This document shows positions 49,852-61,292 of a stretch of DNA of 64,000 bases, piece by piece. How positions within the stretch are numbered: the first letter of the stretch is position 1; every line of letters starts with the position of its first letter. The notes beneath the pieces are model-generated. The model searched no databases and was not told the DNA's origin. It worked only from the letters and a program-made list of their open reading frames with translations. The DNA is from Panaeolus papilionaceus (taxonomy: Eukaryota > Basidiomycota > Agaricomycetes > Agaricales). The DNA lies in the NCBI GenBank assembly GCA_015501605.1, contig JADNRZ010000001.1, positions 62,001-126,000 on the forward strand. Reading direction: 5' to 3'. Position numbers and translations under genes: made by a program.

Positions 49852-51288
49852 CTAAGCTAAAGTCTCACACACCTCCCCCAAAACCTCCACCCGCACCCCA
49901 CACGCCCTGAGCCCCTCAAACCGCACCTCGAGATGCGCAGTTGCGATGTCCATGTCGTAGCACCACCCCGCAGAGTCGGGGAGGATGTGGATGCGGAGGG
50001 TCTTCAGCTTTGGGGTCGGCGTGTGGGATGGGGAAGAAAGGGAGGAGGAAGAGGAAGAGGGGGAGAGGGAGATGGAAGATGAGAGAAGGGAGTCGAGGGT
50101 TGACCAGGGCTGATTGTGGACTGTATATCCATTTATTCATCAGATATTTTGGTTTTTAAAGAAAGAAAGAAAGAGAGGGAGGCACAGAGGGGACTTACAA
50201 TCCAATAATCCCACCCTTATTTCAAGGTGCTCTAACCCCTGCATCAGCGTCGAATTAGGATGAGGAGAAAAGATGGTAGTAAGGGTGGTGGGCGAGAGAG
50301 AAGAGGAGGGGGGGATTGTGAGGGTGAGAGAGGTTAGGAGGGAGAGGGAGAGGAGGGGCGTAGAGGTGAGCCGGGGAGGGGAGGGAGGTGGAGAAGGAGA
50401 TAGGGAGGGGGAGGGGGACGACGAGGCAGAGGAAGACGCAGAGGAAGAGGGCGAGGAGGAATACCCCGGATCCGAATCCTCTTTGTCAGTTGGGGACGCG
50501 ATAAAGCCGAACTGGACCAGGTACTCGAGGTTTTGAGATGAGAGGACTAGGTGTGTGGGGCATAGGATTTCGGGTTCTTTCTCTAGATCTGATCGCGTTT
50601 GAGAGCTGATTTTTTCGCCATCAGCTTCGTCCTTGCGTGCCATTTCCAGATCGTCCTCAAGCCACATCAACTCCAGCGCAGTACAAAGACCCAAGCGGCA
50701 CTCTGACAACACCACCCTCCGCACCGCCGTACACCCCTCCAAAAGCCAGATATCAAAGTCGTTCATCTGCGACACAACCACACTACGCACGCTCCCGCCT
50801 CTCAACACGCCTCTCACGGCTCTCAGAACGTCCTGTATATCCCTGTCTTGTATGCATAGGGAGAAATTGCACAAGCTGAACGAACTCTCGATCCTGAGGA
50901 CCTCCAAGTTCTGCAATCGGTTTAAAATCCCAACCAGTGCTTTGGCATCCACCACACCACTCTTGTAAGCCGTAGGCATCCCCACACTCATCACCCTGAC
51001 ACACTGCGCAAGCCACGGCTTCTCCTCAAACGTCCTTGCAATGGCTCTGTGGGCGGAGCGCTGATGCGAGGGGGACGGGGTGAGAGAGGAGAAGAGGTGC
51101 GATTGGGCGAGGGGGGTGAGGGTTGAGCAGGTGAGGGCGAGGGAAAGGAGGGTGGAGGTGAGGAGGGGTGGGGGTTGGGAGTGGGGAGAGGAGGGGAAGG
51201 ATAAGGAGGTGGGGGAGGGGGAGGAGGGGGATAGGTGTGATATGATAGTGTGCCATAGTTCGGCTGGAAGGGAGGTAGCCATTTTCAA
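49852..51288 (-). CDS. F-box-like protein of the agaric type
   Basis: Predicted 452 residues (or 450 from the second ATG at 51282). Exons: 50199-51288 and 49852-50120. It opens with the F-box start LPAELWHTIISHLSP, then LLSLALTCSTLTPLAQSHLF, the usual agaric F-box spacing, although a Ser/Pro insert splits helix 2. The following region has LRR-like or beta-strand repeats (LVGILNRLQNLEVLRIESSF, VRSVVVSQMNDFDIWLLEGC, VRRVVLSECRLGLCTALELM). A Ser/Pro-rich low-complexity stretch precedes SLLTSLTLTI. The target is unknown; it would act in SCF ligases. Confidence 0.7.
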
Positions 51289-52759
51289 ATTTTGACGAGG
51301 GCAAGAAGTTGATCAAACTATGAGAAAGAAATAATATAGCGGGCGGGTGTTGGGCCAAGAGGTGCGCACTGCGAGTAGTGAAGCAGGTGTATTCAGCGAA
51401 CAAGTCGGCAAACATTCAAGCCCCCAATTTGACTCGAGATTTATAGCACCCCAATCCCCAAGTCAGGGCTAAACACGAGTGGGATGGCGTCAGTTTTCGC
51501 CACAAATCTCTTGCCACAGCGTCACAGACAGTTATGAAGATTCATGCGAGCGAGGGAGACATACGCGAGATAAGGTGGAGGAGACAACGTAAAGCAGGTG
51601 AAGCAAGGCAGGCGGACAACGTAAAGCGTTGACAAAGCAGCTGAACGATGTACCGCAGAGTAGAGCTGCTCGAGGATGTATCGCGCCGACCGGGCAGGGC
51701 ACGAAACAAGCAGGCCAATGTAATGCAGACAAAGCAAGGACTGGCCAGACTGTACGGGTCCATACATTGGCCACGCTAGAATGTCAAACTGGATGCCCAT
51801 GAGGTGCCAGAAGTGGGGACCGTGTCAGCCGTTGATATCGCGTCACTTGGACTTAATTTGACAATGTCGGCAGTGCGATTTTGGGGACCTTTTGGGTCGG
51901 AGTTTTGGGTAGGGTTTGGACTGAGGTTGAACCTGAGTTTTGGTTAGCTCGAGACGTGGGCTATGAGGTATGACCATGGGGAGAGAGACATATGCAGGCG
52001 TGTTGAATCTCTTTGATGGCACACAAGTAGGAATCATTAGAGTTCATAAATCTATTATTCAAGTTCACTGTATTCATTCATTCGTTAGATTGTAGAGTAC
52101 CAAACACGATCGTTATACGCACCTTTATCGCTCCACCATCCTCGTGAAAGTCAAGAGAAGGTTGAACAAGTCGACGACTGAAATGCCACGCTGCGGATCA
52201 CGACCCAAGTTCCCGCGTTACCCGCTTGTCAAGTGATGGAAATCCAATGTCAACGACTCAACGTTAACGCCATTCATCATCAACTTTGACTGTCAGGACA
52301 ACCAAACGACATCGGTCTAACCACCTCATCTCATCTCACTTGCCACGGTCATCAGCTCTCCTTTCCTTTGACATTGACATAACGTAGACTTTACGAGAAA
52401 CAAACGCGGGCGGAATTTTTTCATTCTTTTTTGGATTATTTTTGGTGAGTGGGCAATGAAGAATGGGTGAAGTGAACGATAATAATAACGCGTTTTTCTA
52501 TTCTTTAGATTTTAGATTGAGCTTCTATTCAATTAATCTGGGGGCAATTTATGACTACTTGACGTCGACGGATGAATTGGTTATAATTTGGATTTTAAGC
52601 CCATACTACATTGCGCCTCGCCAACGACCGACTTTTAAGCCGCACGACGTACACACACTGTTACCCCGGGCAACACCTACTCTCACTAATCCTCGCTCCG
52701 TGTCTGCTCTACTCTTAACTTGACCTTTTGTCTCCCTCGACTTGGTTCAATTTCTGTCA
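51289..52759. other. Intergenic, nothing recognised
   Basis: Open frames around 51522-51800 overlap in three registers and look random. It includes the promoter of the DUF4048-like gene. Confidence 0.45.
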
Positions 52760-55700
52760 ATGTCCAACACGACTCCAGATTCGTGTTCAACGACCACGCC
52801 GGGTTCCACACTCGTCGCTGAACCAGTGTCCATAATGGAAAATGGTGCCTCCAAAGCATCGGATGGGTTGACCGACACGTCGACTAGCACGTCTCTTGTG
52901 CAACCTCCCCCTGTGTGCAATCCCAGTCACGACCCCTCCGTGTCGTCTGAATCGACCAACCCACCTCACCCCTCACCCTCCCCGTCTCACTCCCAACCTC
53001 CTCCCTCAGGTCCTGGTTCTGGTCATGCTCCACCATCAGCCTGGACAAACGTCACCTCATCTACACCCGCGCCCTCTTCATCTCACCCCAAACCCAAGCT
53101 CTCCGGGAACCCAAAACGCCAATCCTCAATATCCTACATCACCCCTACCTCTCCCTCTCTATCTTCACCCTCTCCCTCGCCCTCACTTTCTTCGTCGTCA
53201 TTTACACCAAACGCAAATATGAGCACAAAAAGAAGCTCATGGCGGTACTCGTCCATGTCCGCATCTGCGGAATTCGTGAGCCTGCGATCGCCTTTATCAG
53301 GTGGATTTCGGGAGTTGGAGGGTGCTAGCTCTAGCTATGGGGCGGGAGCGTCTGGGTTATCCCGAAGCGCGTCTTTAGGTGGCGGGAGGAGTGGGACACC
53401 GAAGACGCCTAGAACACCTCGAACGCCGAGGGCTGGTGGGGGTGGAGGCGGGTATGGTGTTGGTGCAGGGCTGGAGAGAGATAGGGAGGTGGAGATGGAA
53501 AGAGAGAGGGATATGGAGATTATGGTTCAGAAGGAGAGGGATAAGGGGAGGGCACCTGTTACACTGGCTGAAAAGTGGGTCTCTCTATTTTTGTTATTGA
53601 AAGGATTGTTGTTAACTTGCATTCATTTGATTTTAACAGACATGCAGACCTGTTACATTTCATCGCGCAGAAAGAATCCAAGTGTCTGGAATTGAGATCG
53701 CAGTTGGCGGTTCATGAGGCTGAGTTGTTACAGTGTATGTATTTCCCCTCTCCCCTCTCCCATTCATTCTCGTATTCCAATACCCCATGCTAATTCTGTT
53801 GATGTTGGTGTTGGTGTTGGATAGTAAAACACAAATGGGAACGCATCGTCAACAGAGGCTTCGAAAAATCCCAATCCCAATCCCCCTCCTCCCTCCCCTC
53901 CTCATCCCCCATCCTCGCCTCATCCACCTCACACCTCACATCCACATCCCTCGCTTCCACCACCTCTACATCAACCTCAACCTCAACCTCAACTCTGCAC
54001 CCAAACGCTACCTCAGCGGCTAATGTGCCGAGTGGGTACATCCGGTCCATCATCCCACACCCCTCCTCCAATTTCAACGGCAATGCGAGTGCAAGCACGG
54101 CCTCCAATGATGCCAATGCGCCGTTATTGGATAACATCAGAGAGGGCGTGCAAGGCATGAGCAGGCTCCTGGCGAGTGCGGCTGTGGCGTCATTCGGGAT
54201 GGGCGGGTACGGCGGCGGAGCTGCCGGTGCTGGGGGAGGGAATGCAGGGAATGAAGGAGGAGCGGGAGGAGGAGGGGGGAAACGGGGGCAAGGACAAGGA
54301 CAAGGAGGGAAGAAAAAGAAAGCCCCGATCCCGCTTACGCTTGGAAGTGGGGTCGTCATCGCTGGCTCCTCTGCTTCTCCCTCTCCCTTGTCCTCTGGAG
54401 TGCCCATGAGCGCCAACAACGCGCGAAGGCGGTCGGGGTTGGGGCATGGTGCGAAGGAGAGTCAGGGGTCGTCGACCACGGCTACTACTGCGAGTTCCAT
54501 GGGGTTGAGGTCGAATAGGACATCGATGACGAGCGCGGGTGCGGGTGTTGAAGAGTCTGTTTCTGGTGATTCGACGGCGGGGGCATCATACCTCTGTCAT
54601 GACAATGGAGAGAACGGGGAAGGAGAGGGTGAGGGTGAGGGTGATGAGGAATTCGGGGACTTTGAAAGCGCCTCTGCGTCTGCGTCTTTTTCGGGGTACT
54701 CTGAACGCTCAGCAGTTGATGGAGATGCAGAAGGACAGGAAGGAGAGGGGGAAGAAGGAAGAACACAGGTGTTGATGGTGCACGATACGGGTGCTACGCC
54801 TGTTGTGAGTCCGAATCCTGCGTTTAGGAGGGCTAGGGATCGCAGCCGTGGTGGGGAGGATAAAGATACGCTTGGAGTGCCTAGTCCTAGTAAGCGAGGC
54901 AGCAGGAGTCGGAGTCGGAGTAGTAGGGGGAGTGAAATAGGAACGGGAGAGGGAGAGGAGGATGATTGGGGGTGGGGAGACGAGGTCGAGGGATCCGAGG
55001 CGTCATTTGTGGAAGGAAGCGCGTCTGCGTTTGGCAGCGATAACACCAACGCTAATGGAGCAGCAAAACCCATTCCAGGCATCTCACTCTCCGCCGCCTC
55101 CAACTCGAGTCGCGCCTCGTCTGCGAGAGCGTCTGGCCCGCCGTCGAGGACGAGTTCGATGGGTGGGATGGATAGCTTTTTGGCTAGTCGAGATATGGGG
55201 GGTGCTTCGTCGCACTCGGGATTAGGATCGTCGTCGCATTCAGGACTAGGACCGTCGTCGCATTCAGGACCAGGACCGTCGTCGCATTCAGGACTAGGAT
55301 CACCGTCTCAAACGGGCACGACTACGTCGTTTACACCCACCTCGCCCACGCAAGCCGCCCAACAGTTAAGCTCGTGGATGGGGAGTATGAGCAGTACGGT
55401 TGGGAAGAGGTGGGGTGAGATTGAGAGTCAGGTCAAGGGGGTTGGGGGGAGTGGGTAGGTGTTTTTGTCCTTGTGTTTCTATCATTATTTTCTTTCTCCA
55501 AAAACCTTTTGTTTTTTTCCCTCAAAAACCGCCCTTTTCTTTTTTAAAAGCAACCTCTAAAAAACACCCTGCTGATTTGCTTTTTTCCTTTTTCGCGATA
55601 CAGGTTATCAAAAAGCCAAAAACGAGCTTCTCTGCTCTTATCAGACATGTCGCAGAGTATAGCCTATGCGTTTAATCTGCCCGTCACATCGGCGTCTGCA

Positions 55701-56153
55701 TCGGCGACTTCACCTTCAACCTCAACATCTCCGTTACCTGCGTCATCTCCATCTGCAATGACAACGATGTTACCCTCAACATCCGCACCACCACCCGTCC
55801 CAGGTGTGGGCTCAGCAGCTGCTCTGAGGCTTTCTAGTGCGTTTTCGTCCAATGCTGCGTCGAAGCAGCGGTCAGCTCTCCCTACGACCTCAGGTTCAAA
55901 GACAACGACGTCACTAAAATCGTCCACACCGAACACAAAAATGGTTACGACGATAGCAGCAACACCTAAAACGACTCCACAAAAATCTTTGTTGGATGAC
56001 TCTGATGATGAGATGCCCTGGGGCGGGGGAGGGGGGGAGGATGATACGATTCGGGTGATGAAGCCTGATAGGAGGCGGGTGGGCGAGAAGGAGGGGAAGG
56101 AGGGGAAGGAGGATGAGAAGAGGGAGGAGGATGAGGATGAGTGGAATTGGTGA
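52760..56153 (+). CDS. DUF4048-like disordered protein
   Basis: Predicted 1,029 residues. Exons: 52760-53574, 53640-53734, 53825-55454 and 55604-56153. The conserved core straddles three exons: APVTLAEKHADLLHFIAQKE, KCLELRSQLAVHEAELLQLK and HKWERIVNRGF, a helical segment I associate with fungal DUF4048-like proteins. A second conserved helix is DNIREGVQGMSRLLASAAV, and a third is SKSQKRASLLLSDMSQSIAY. Everything else is Ser/Gly/Pro low complexity, with a minisatellite (listed separately) and acidic DDE runs. The end DSDDEMPWGG and DEDEWNW is acidic-aromatic. Function unknown. The ATG at 52760 has the best context. Confidence 0.72.
55205..55310 (+). repeat. Coding minisatellite, 27-base unit
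   Basis: About four tandem units of tcgtcgcattcaggactagg-type sequence inside exon 3 of the DUF4048-like gene, encoding SSHSGLG(S/P) repeats. Unit length is a multiple of three, so copy changes would keep the frame. Confidence 0.75.
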
Positions 56154-57760
56154 AGATTTTTTCTCTTTTTTTAAAATTTTCCCTTTGAATTTTATTTTTG
56201 AAATTTCGTGTTCTTTGCTCGCACTTGCACTTGCACTTTGAACCTCTCTTGATGCTTTTTTCGATGCATGGGGTCAGGGATGCGTTTCGATTTTCGGTTT
56301 TGAGTGAGGTGTTTTTTTTAATGTTTTAATTGGTAGATAACGCTACGTGGTTGTTTTGCGACTTTTCCCTTTTTTTTTCGTTTGATAATTTTTACAACCT
56401 TTAACTTTTTAAATGGAGAACGCCCCCAATGAATTTTATTTTATTTTCATGCTTCTGCCTGCGCATTGCATTACATCTACAATGCATAACTAAACCCAGC
56501 CATTTCAGTGGTGTTGTTACCTCTTATGATAGTTGAGCTCTTATTAACTTAACTTAACTACCCCCTTCTCTCACCGTCCCTACATCTCCCTATCTCTGAT
56601 ACATATATTTACGGGTTCTCTGAACTGCCCCTCTCCTCCCCATCTCTCTCTGGGTTTACATCACCCAGTCTCGTGCTCTTTATAATTCTATCTACGATGT
56701 CCCTACCCTCCCTTCCTATCCTGTCTCTCAGCATCTCTCCTTTTTGCTTTCTTTCATATTGTGGTCTGCTCCCCGCCCCTCTTCACAGTCACCATTTCTG
56801 ATCATTTACTCTTTTAGGGTATACTTTTGGATTGGACGATGACCGTGACCACCCCCATCCCCATCCCCATCCCTATGTCTATGTCTATGACCAGACTGTG
56901 GCCGTGGCTGTGGCGCGCCAGGCAATGTGGACAATGCTGCCTCGACTGGGGACGTGAAGGGATCCTTGATGGATGTGTTCGTTTGAACGTTTGAGTTGAC
57001 CGAAGAGGTGGTTTGAGTAACCTAGACCCTCGTGTCATATGAGGTGGTGGGGAGGAGACTGGTTCTAGCGGCATTCTTTCGTTGTTTTGTTGGGGGCCGT
57101 TGGATGCAAGATTGGGCTCAGGCTGCTTTTTTGCACGAGCGCGTCTGTGCGTTGTTGTGCTCATGCTGTGTGCTTTGTCCGTCGGTTGACCGGTTGGCTG
57201 GTTAGTGTTTTTGTTCATCCTTTTTTTGGGTTTCTTTTGCGGGCGAGAGGTTTGGGCACAGTATTGCCGTTGTGTTGGCTTTCTTATCGAGGTGAAGTTG
57301 AGCCAACTTTTGGCATGGCGCTTCTCTTTGATCTATGGTTTGGCTGGTTCACTTTTTGCGTTGTCTTTACATAATAAACCTGCATGCAATTCGTTCTTTA
57401 CACACACGCATCACAACTACACATTCATTTTACAGATGATATCGTATTCTACATCCCAACAATTATTAATACCCTCTTTACGTATAATCATTTACTATCA
57501 GTTATTCAGAACCCTAATCATCCTTCACCATTTCGTATTCCTTTGTACATGTATTTTAGCGCGCAGTTTCAAGCAGTTTTCGTTGATATTTCCAACATTG
57601 ACCGAGGGGTTTTGTGACATGGAGATCAGTTCCCTATCTTTCGAGGAGGGTCATTTATCTAAATTTCTGGTTGGAGTTCGAGGGACTTTGCTTCGATCTT
57701 CGCAAGTCAGAGCCTACTAGTTCGCCCCAACGTGTCATAGATTGAATTTCGCACATTTGT
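56154..57760. other. Intergenic with low-complexity tracts
   Basis: It contains T-rich 3' sequence of the previous gene and a short tandem tract (ccatcc/ctatgt repeats, about 56846-56890). An open frame at 56814-57218 (minus) reads through this tract and is not supported as a gene. Confidence 0.45.
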
Positions 57761-57805
57761 TGGCGCAGAGGTCACGGTAGCGCGTGGGGCCCATAACCCC
57801 CGAGG
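57761..57805 (+). pseudogene. Truncated initiator tRNA-Met relic
   Basis: It matches the D arm and anticodon arm of the tRNA at 45455-45526: tggcgcagagg, tagcgcgtggggcccataac and ccccgagg. A six-base insert (tcacgg) breaks the D arm, and an extra C sits in the anticodon stem. The T arm is missing; the sequence passes at gagg into permease-derived DNA. It cannot fold as a tRNA. Confidence 0.75.
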
Positions 57806-57908
57806 CGAGAGGTCCGATTATACGCTGCTAGCTTCATAGATAGGCTACTGCAGGGAGCAGAAGTACTGCTGAACGAACGATTTGGATGCTCTATAGGAAC
57901 CCAACCGG
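57802..57908 (+). pseudogene. Copied fragment of the NCS1 permease gene
   Basis: It corresponds to 44733-44834 read on the minus strand: the end of exon 1 (gaggcgagagg), all of intron 1 (cgctgctagcttcata, agtactgctgaacgaacg, tttggat) and the first bases of exon 2 (ataggaacccaaccgg). The donor GT of intron 1 reads gtcc instead of gtac, and small indels are present. Confidence 0.75.
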
Positions 57909-58448
57909 GGTGAGTATTTCTTTTTGTGCTGATTTCTACTGTGGATAACCCTGATGTGCTGATAATGTATAATAACTACGTATACTCTAGCAACGTAAAC
58001 CAAACCGACTCCTCCATCGTTCAATCCACACCGCCGAACGACAAGCAACCGTTCCAAAACGCGTCTCTCATCACTCAGCACCCTCCCAGACTCCCCCCGC
58101 GCAATGCACGAACACCTATCCACCCTCCCCCCCACATCCTCTCTCTCTCTCCTCTCTTCTCCTCCTCCTCCACCTCAGACTCAGGGTCCTCACTAACCCA
58201 ACAACAACAACCCAAGCGCCAATGGGGGACGAGCAAGGCCGGCCCGTACATGAACTCGGCGCTGCGGCAGCTCATGGTGAGGAATGACGGGGAGGAGCTG
58301 AGGGAGATGGTGGGTGGGGGGGACGGGGACGGGGACGGCGGCGGTGGATCGGTTGGTGAGGAGTGCGGGAGATATGAAGGCGATGGTGGGGAAGCTGGAG
58401 GAGGGGGTGAGAGAGGGGCAGGAGGGGGATGATAGAATGGAAGAATAA
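57908..58448 (+). pseudogene. Mis12 pseudogene (intron and exon 2 copy)
   Basis: It starts at the Mis12 intron donor (ggtgagt) joined to the permease fragment. It contains a diverged intron (57909-57990), then the exon 2 copy from 57991 (caacgtaaaccaaaccgact) to a stop at 58446-58448. A one-base loss after caagcaacc shifts the frame, and about 30 bases between two ctcagc words are deleted. Similarity to the source continues past the stop to about 58585. Exon 1 is absent. The longest open frame over it is a wrong-register shadow. No evidence of function. Confidence 0.82.
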
Positions 58449-58589
58449 AGAGAGATGGGTGGGAGGGGGTTGATTCACGTTTGGTTATTTTTATTATTAT
58501 TGTTTGGTTGTATGGCTATGTGTCTTTGGACAGCGTGTAGGATTAATGAGGTGTATGTTTATGTATAATTTGAGCTTGAAACGCGTCGA

Positions 58590-61292
58590 AAATTTATGAT
58601 GTATTCGTTCATCTTCTGGTTTCGCTTCAGCGTGTGATCAGTGGTGCAGAAATACTTTAAAGCAGAGAGAATTGATTTATTGGGTCTGTATGATCATAAG
58701 ACGTGTCCAAAAGAAGAGGAACGCGCGAAGAAAAGCCTGGAGTGTATAACTTGTCGAAGACAATCCATGTAGGAAGCGCTTACAATACATTGGTTAAGCG
58801 CCTTCCTGTGATCGCCATACTCGACACGGTAATGCTCGCCTCTTCTGTAAACACATTCGCTTTGTGAACTTTTTTTATCAACAGCAATGCTTACAGTGGG
58901 AACTGCCATTATCGTAAATCCCCCTCTATATACTCCTGTGAGGATTTATATCAACGACTCAACTCTCGGCACCCCTGCCTTCAAATTCGATCAGACTTGA
59001 AATCTCCTTTATGTACAACCCCCTTACCCGCCGCTCTACACCAATAAAGCGGCGCATCAAGTTGAATATCACGTCAGACTTGACCCTCCGGCTCGCCACG
59101 ATCGCCCACCTCATTCTATTCACTCGATTCAATTCAACTGATTGCATTACCCCAGGCTCACCTCAAATAAATAAGAATGCTCCAACCACTATTTATTTAT
59201 AGCTTTGTATAGGAATGCCAATGTAATAACATAACGCCCATCACATAGCATACCCTTTATGTATGTACCCTATCTCCAGATCAACCCCGTCCCCATTCCA
59301 TTCCGATTCATCCCTCCCCCGCTCCCTTCCTATTTTTCCCGACCGAGAGAGCACCCGGGTGGCTCCTAGATTGGCCTATGTATGTGTGTGTGTAATGTAG
59401 TGTGGTGTGGTGTTCTAAAAAGGGATGGTCAGCATTTATAGACGTGCATATCCCGCTTTACTGCAGTCTTTCCGTTATGTGTAATTTCAGCTGTAATGAG
59501 ACGAAGGTAGTGTGATGCGTCCTCCGACGCCTACTCCGAGTCGCAGTCCGAGATATACCCTACCCACCTCACGAGGCAATGCGACTCGGAGGGTTCGAAT
59601 GCTGCATTTGCCGCTCCTGGATCGTCCTGCCGACTCCTATCCTGCATTGCATTGCGTAAAGCTGACGCTCGGGTGTCCCGTCTTACTAACGCTGTTCGTA
59701 GACGGCGTACCGTCCGTAAGTATACGAGTAAGCACGAAGCTGAAACACGAATCAAATCACGAAATACTAATGAGAAATTACGAGTATGTAAGTACGGCAA
59801 GTGTGGATGACTGAACCGTGACGCCTACGATGACAGCGCGGGGTGATGGGCGGCGGGATCGCCCTTCCTTGCTTCGTGTTTGTTGTTTGGCGGTAAGTGA
59901 TAGGCCGAGGGTCATAGCTTCCGGGTAGGACCCAGCGAGCGCATCGAGGGGTGCATTGACAAGTGAAGTGAACGAATACACAAATGAAGGGTGTCCTTAT
60001 ATTGAGCAACCCACACCATTCCCAGACGAGTATGTAGGTTTATCACGGTTAGGTACCCACTCGCAATCGTTGACGTCGCGCGTGAAACCCCCGCTCGGGT
60101 GAGCGAGCGAGTGACATGATCCCGGAAAGGATTGACACGAATCGCTGTCAACGTCAGGGTACATATGGATCTATTTTTAGATCCGTGTCAACGTAACTTG
60201 CAGCCGAGAATAACTCGAATGCAAAGTTAACATGGGTGTTGATGGATGGACACGATACGACCAAACCCAAAGGAACCATCTGGCCTTATTTTACCTCTGC
60301 AAGTCTGCTTATGGACATGCTCAATTCCACTGGAGGTGTGAATTTAATTGGATGTGAGGATAAAAATAAAATTGGATTAGATGCCGAGGTGGGGCCTTTA
60401 CTTATAAGTACTGTGATGCTCAGGGTGAGGTGGCCGCTGTGTTATAAACGACGAGTAGGGTTCGAGGAGAATCTTGGACTTGAACTTACATAGAAAAAGA
60501 CGAAGAACGCAGAGGAGACGCATATTGCCGGGAGGCGAGTAGATCCGTACGCACGCACGCCCACCGGTGATTCTTTCCTTTTCTTTTTGTTCTGGTTGAA
60601 TTTTTACTTACATTCTCCCTGTTTTCATTCCCGCTTTCTTGACCCGTCACCAGTAATTTCTTTCTCAAAGGGCCCATCATACCCATCATTCCACTCCACT
60701 CAACTTGGTTGTTCCGAATCTGCCTAAGTAGGAACATTTAGGGATAATACCCGTCTGGATCTGCCAACGTCGTGTCGTGTCGTGTCACGCAGCTCCATAC
60801 GCCATACCCCGTGCAATTAACTGCATTTGAAAGTGATTGGACAGACATATCATCACAGCATCCTCCATTCGTCTTTGACTCGGACTCTCTTCATCAGCTC
60901 AGCTCATCCCGTCTGGTCTGGTTTTGGCACATAGACCTCCTTCGCTTGGACCCTCAACCAGCTTCGTTTTTCTCCCTTGACCTTCCACTTCCTCTTTCAC
61001 TTCCTCTTTCATCTTAGTTCATCACCTATCATCCATCATCACACCTTCGAATTCTATACCCCGCCTAGCTTTGATTTACCCTTTGCTTTGCTTACCCTGT
61101 CCCGCCCTGCCCAGCGTAAGAAGTGACCCCGCCGGCAACGGATCCACGCCCGATCACATCACCCTTGCCATCACCCGGGTCATCGTCATCACCCGTCACA
61201 TCGTCTTGCTCAACCTCTCCCTCGTCTTTTCAACATACCTACCTCGTCTTCCTTTCTCTCTCTCCCTCAATTCCCATTCCAACTCAACCAAA
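58590..61292. other. Long intergenic stretch, nothing intact
   Basis: About 2.7 kb. Short tandem tracts (gtcgt near 60772) and an 11-base inverted repeat (59534-59544 with 59581-59591) are visible. Open frames are short, overlap on both strands and lack motifs. The T/C-rich end is the likely promoter and leader of the HPP gene. Confidence 0.45.

Noticed and set aside
51522..51800. Three overlapping open frames of 73-92 codons
   Set aside because: They occupy all three registers of one strand, a sign of chance openness rather than a gene.
56814..57218. 134-codon open frame on the minus strand
   Set aside because: It reads through a ccatcc/ctatgt tandem tract, has no motif and no splice-consistent neighbours.
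57926..58432. 168-codon open frame on the plus strand
   Set aside because: It is an out-of-register reading of the Mis12 pseudogene, created by its frameshift.
59578..59625. tRNA-like sequence around gggttcgaat
   Set aside because: A B-box-like word is present, but no acceptor or anticodon stem can be drawn.
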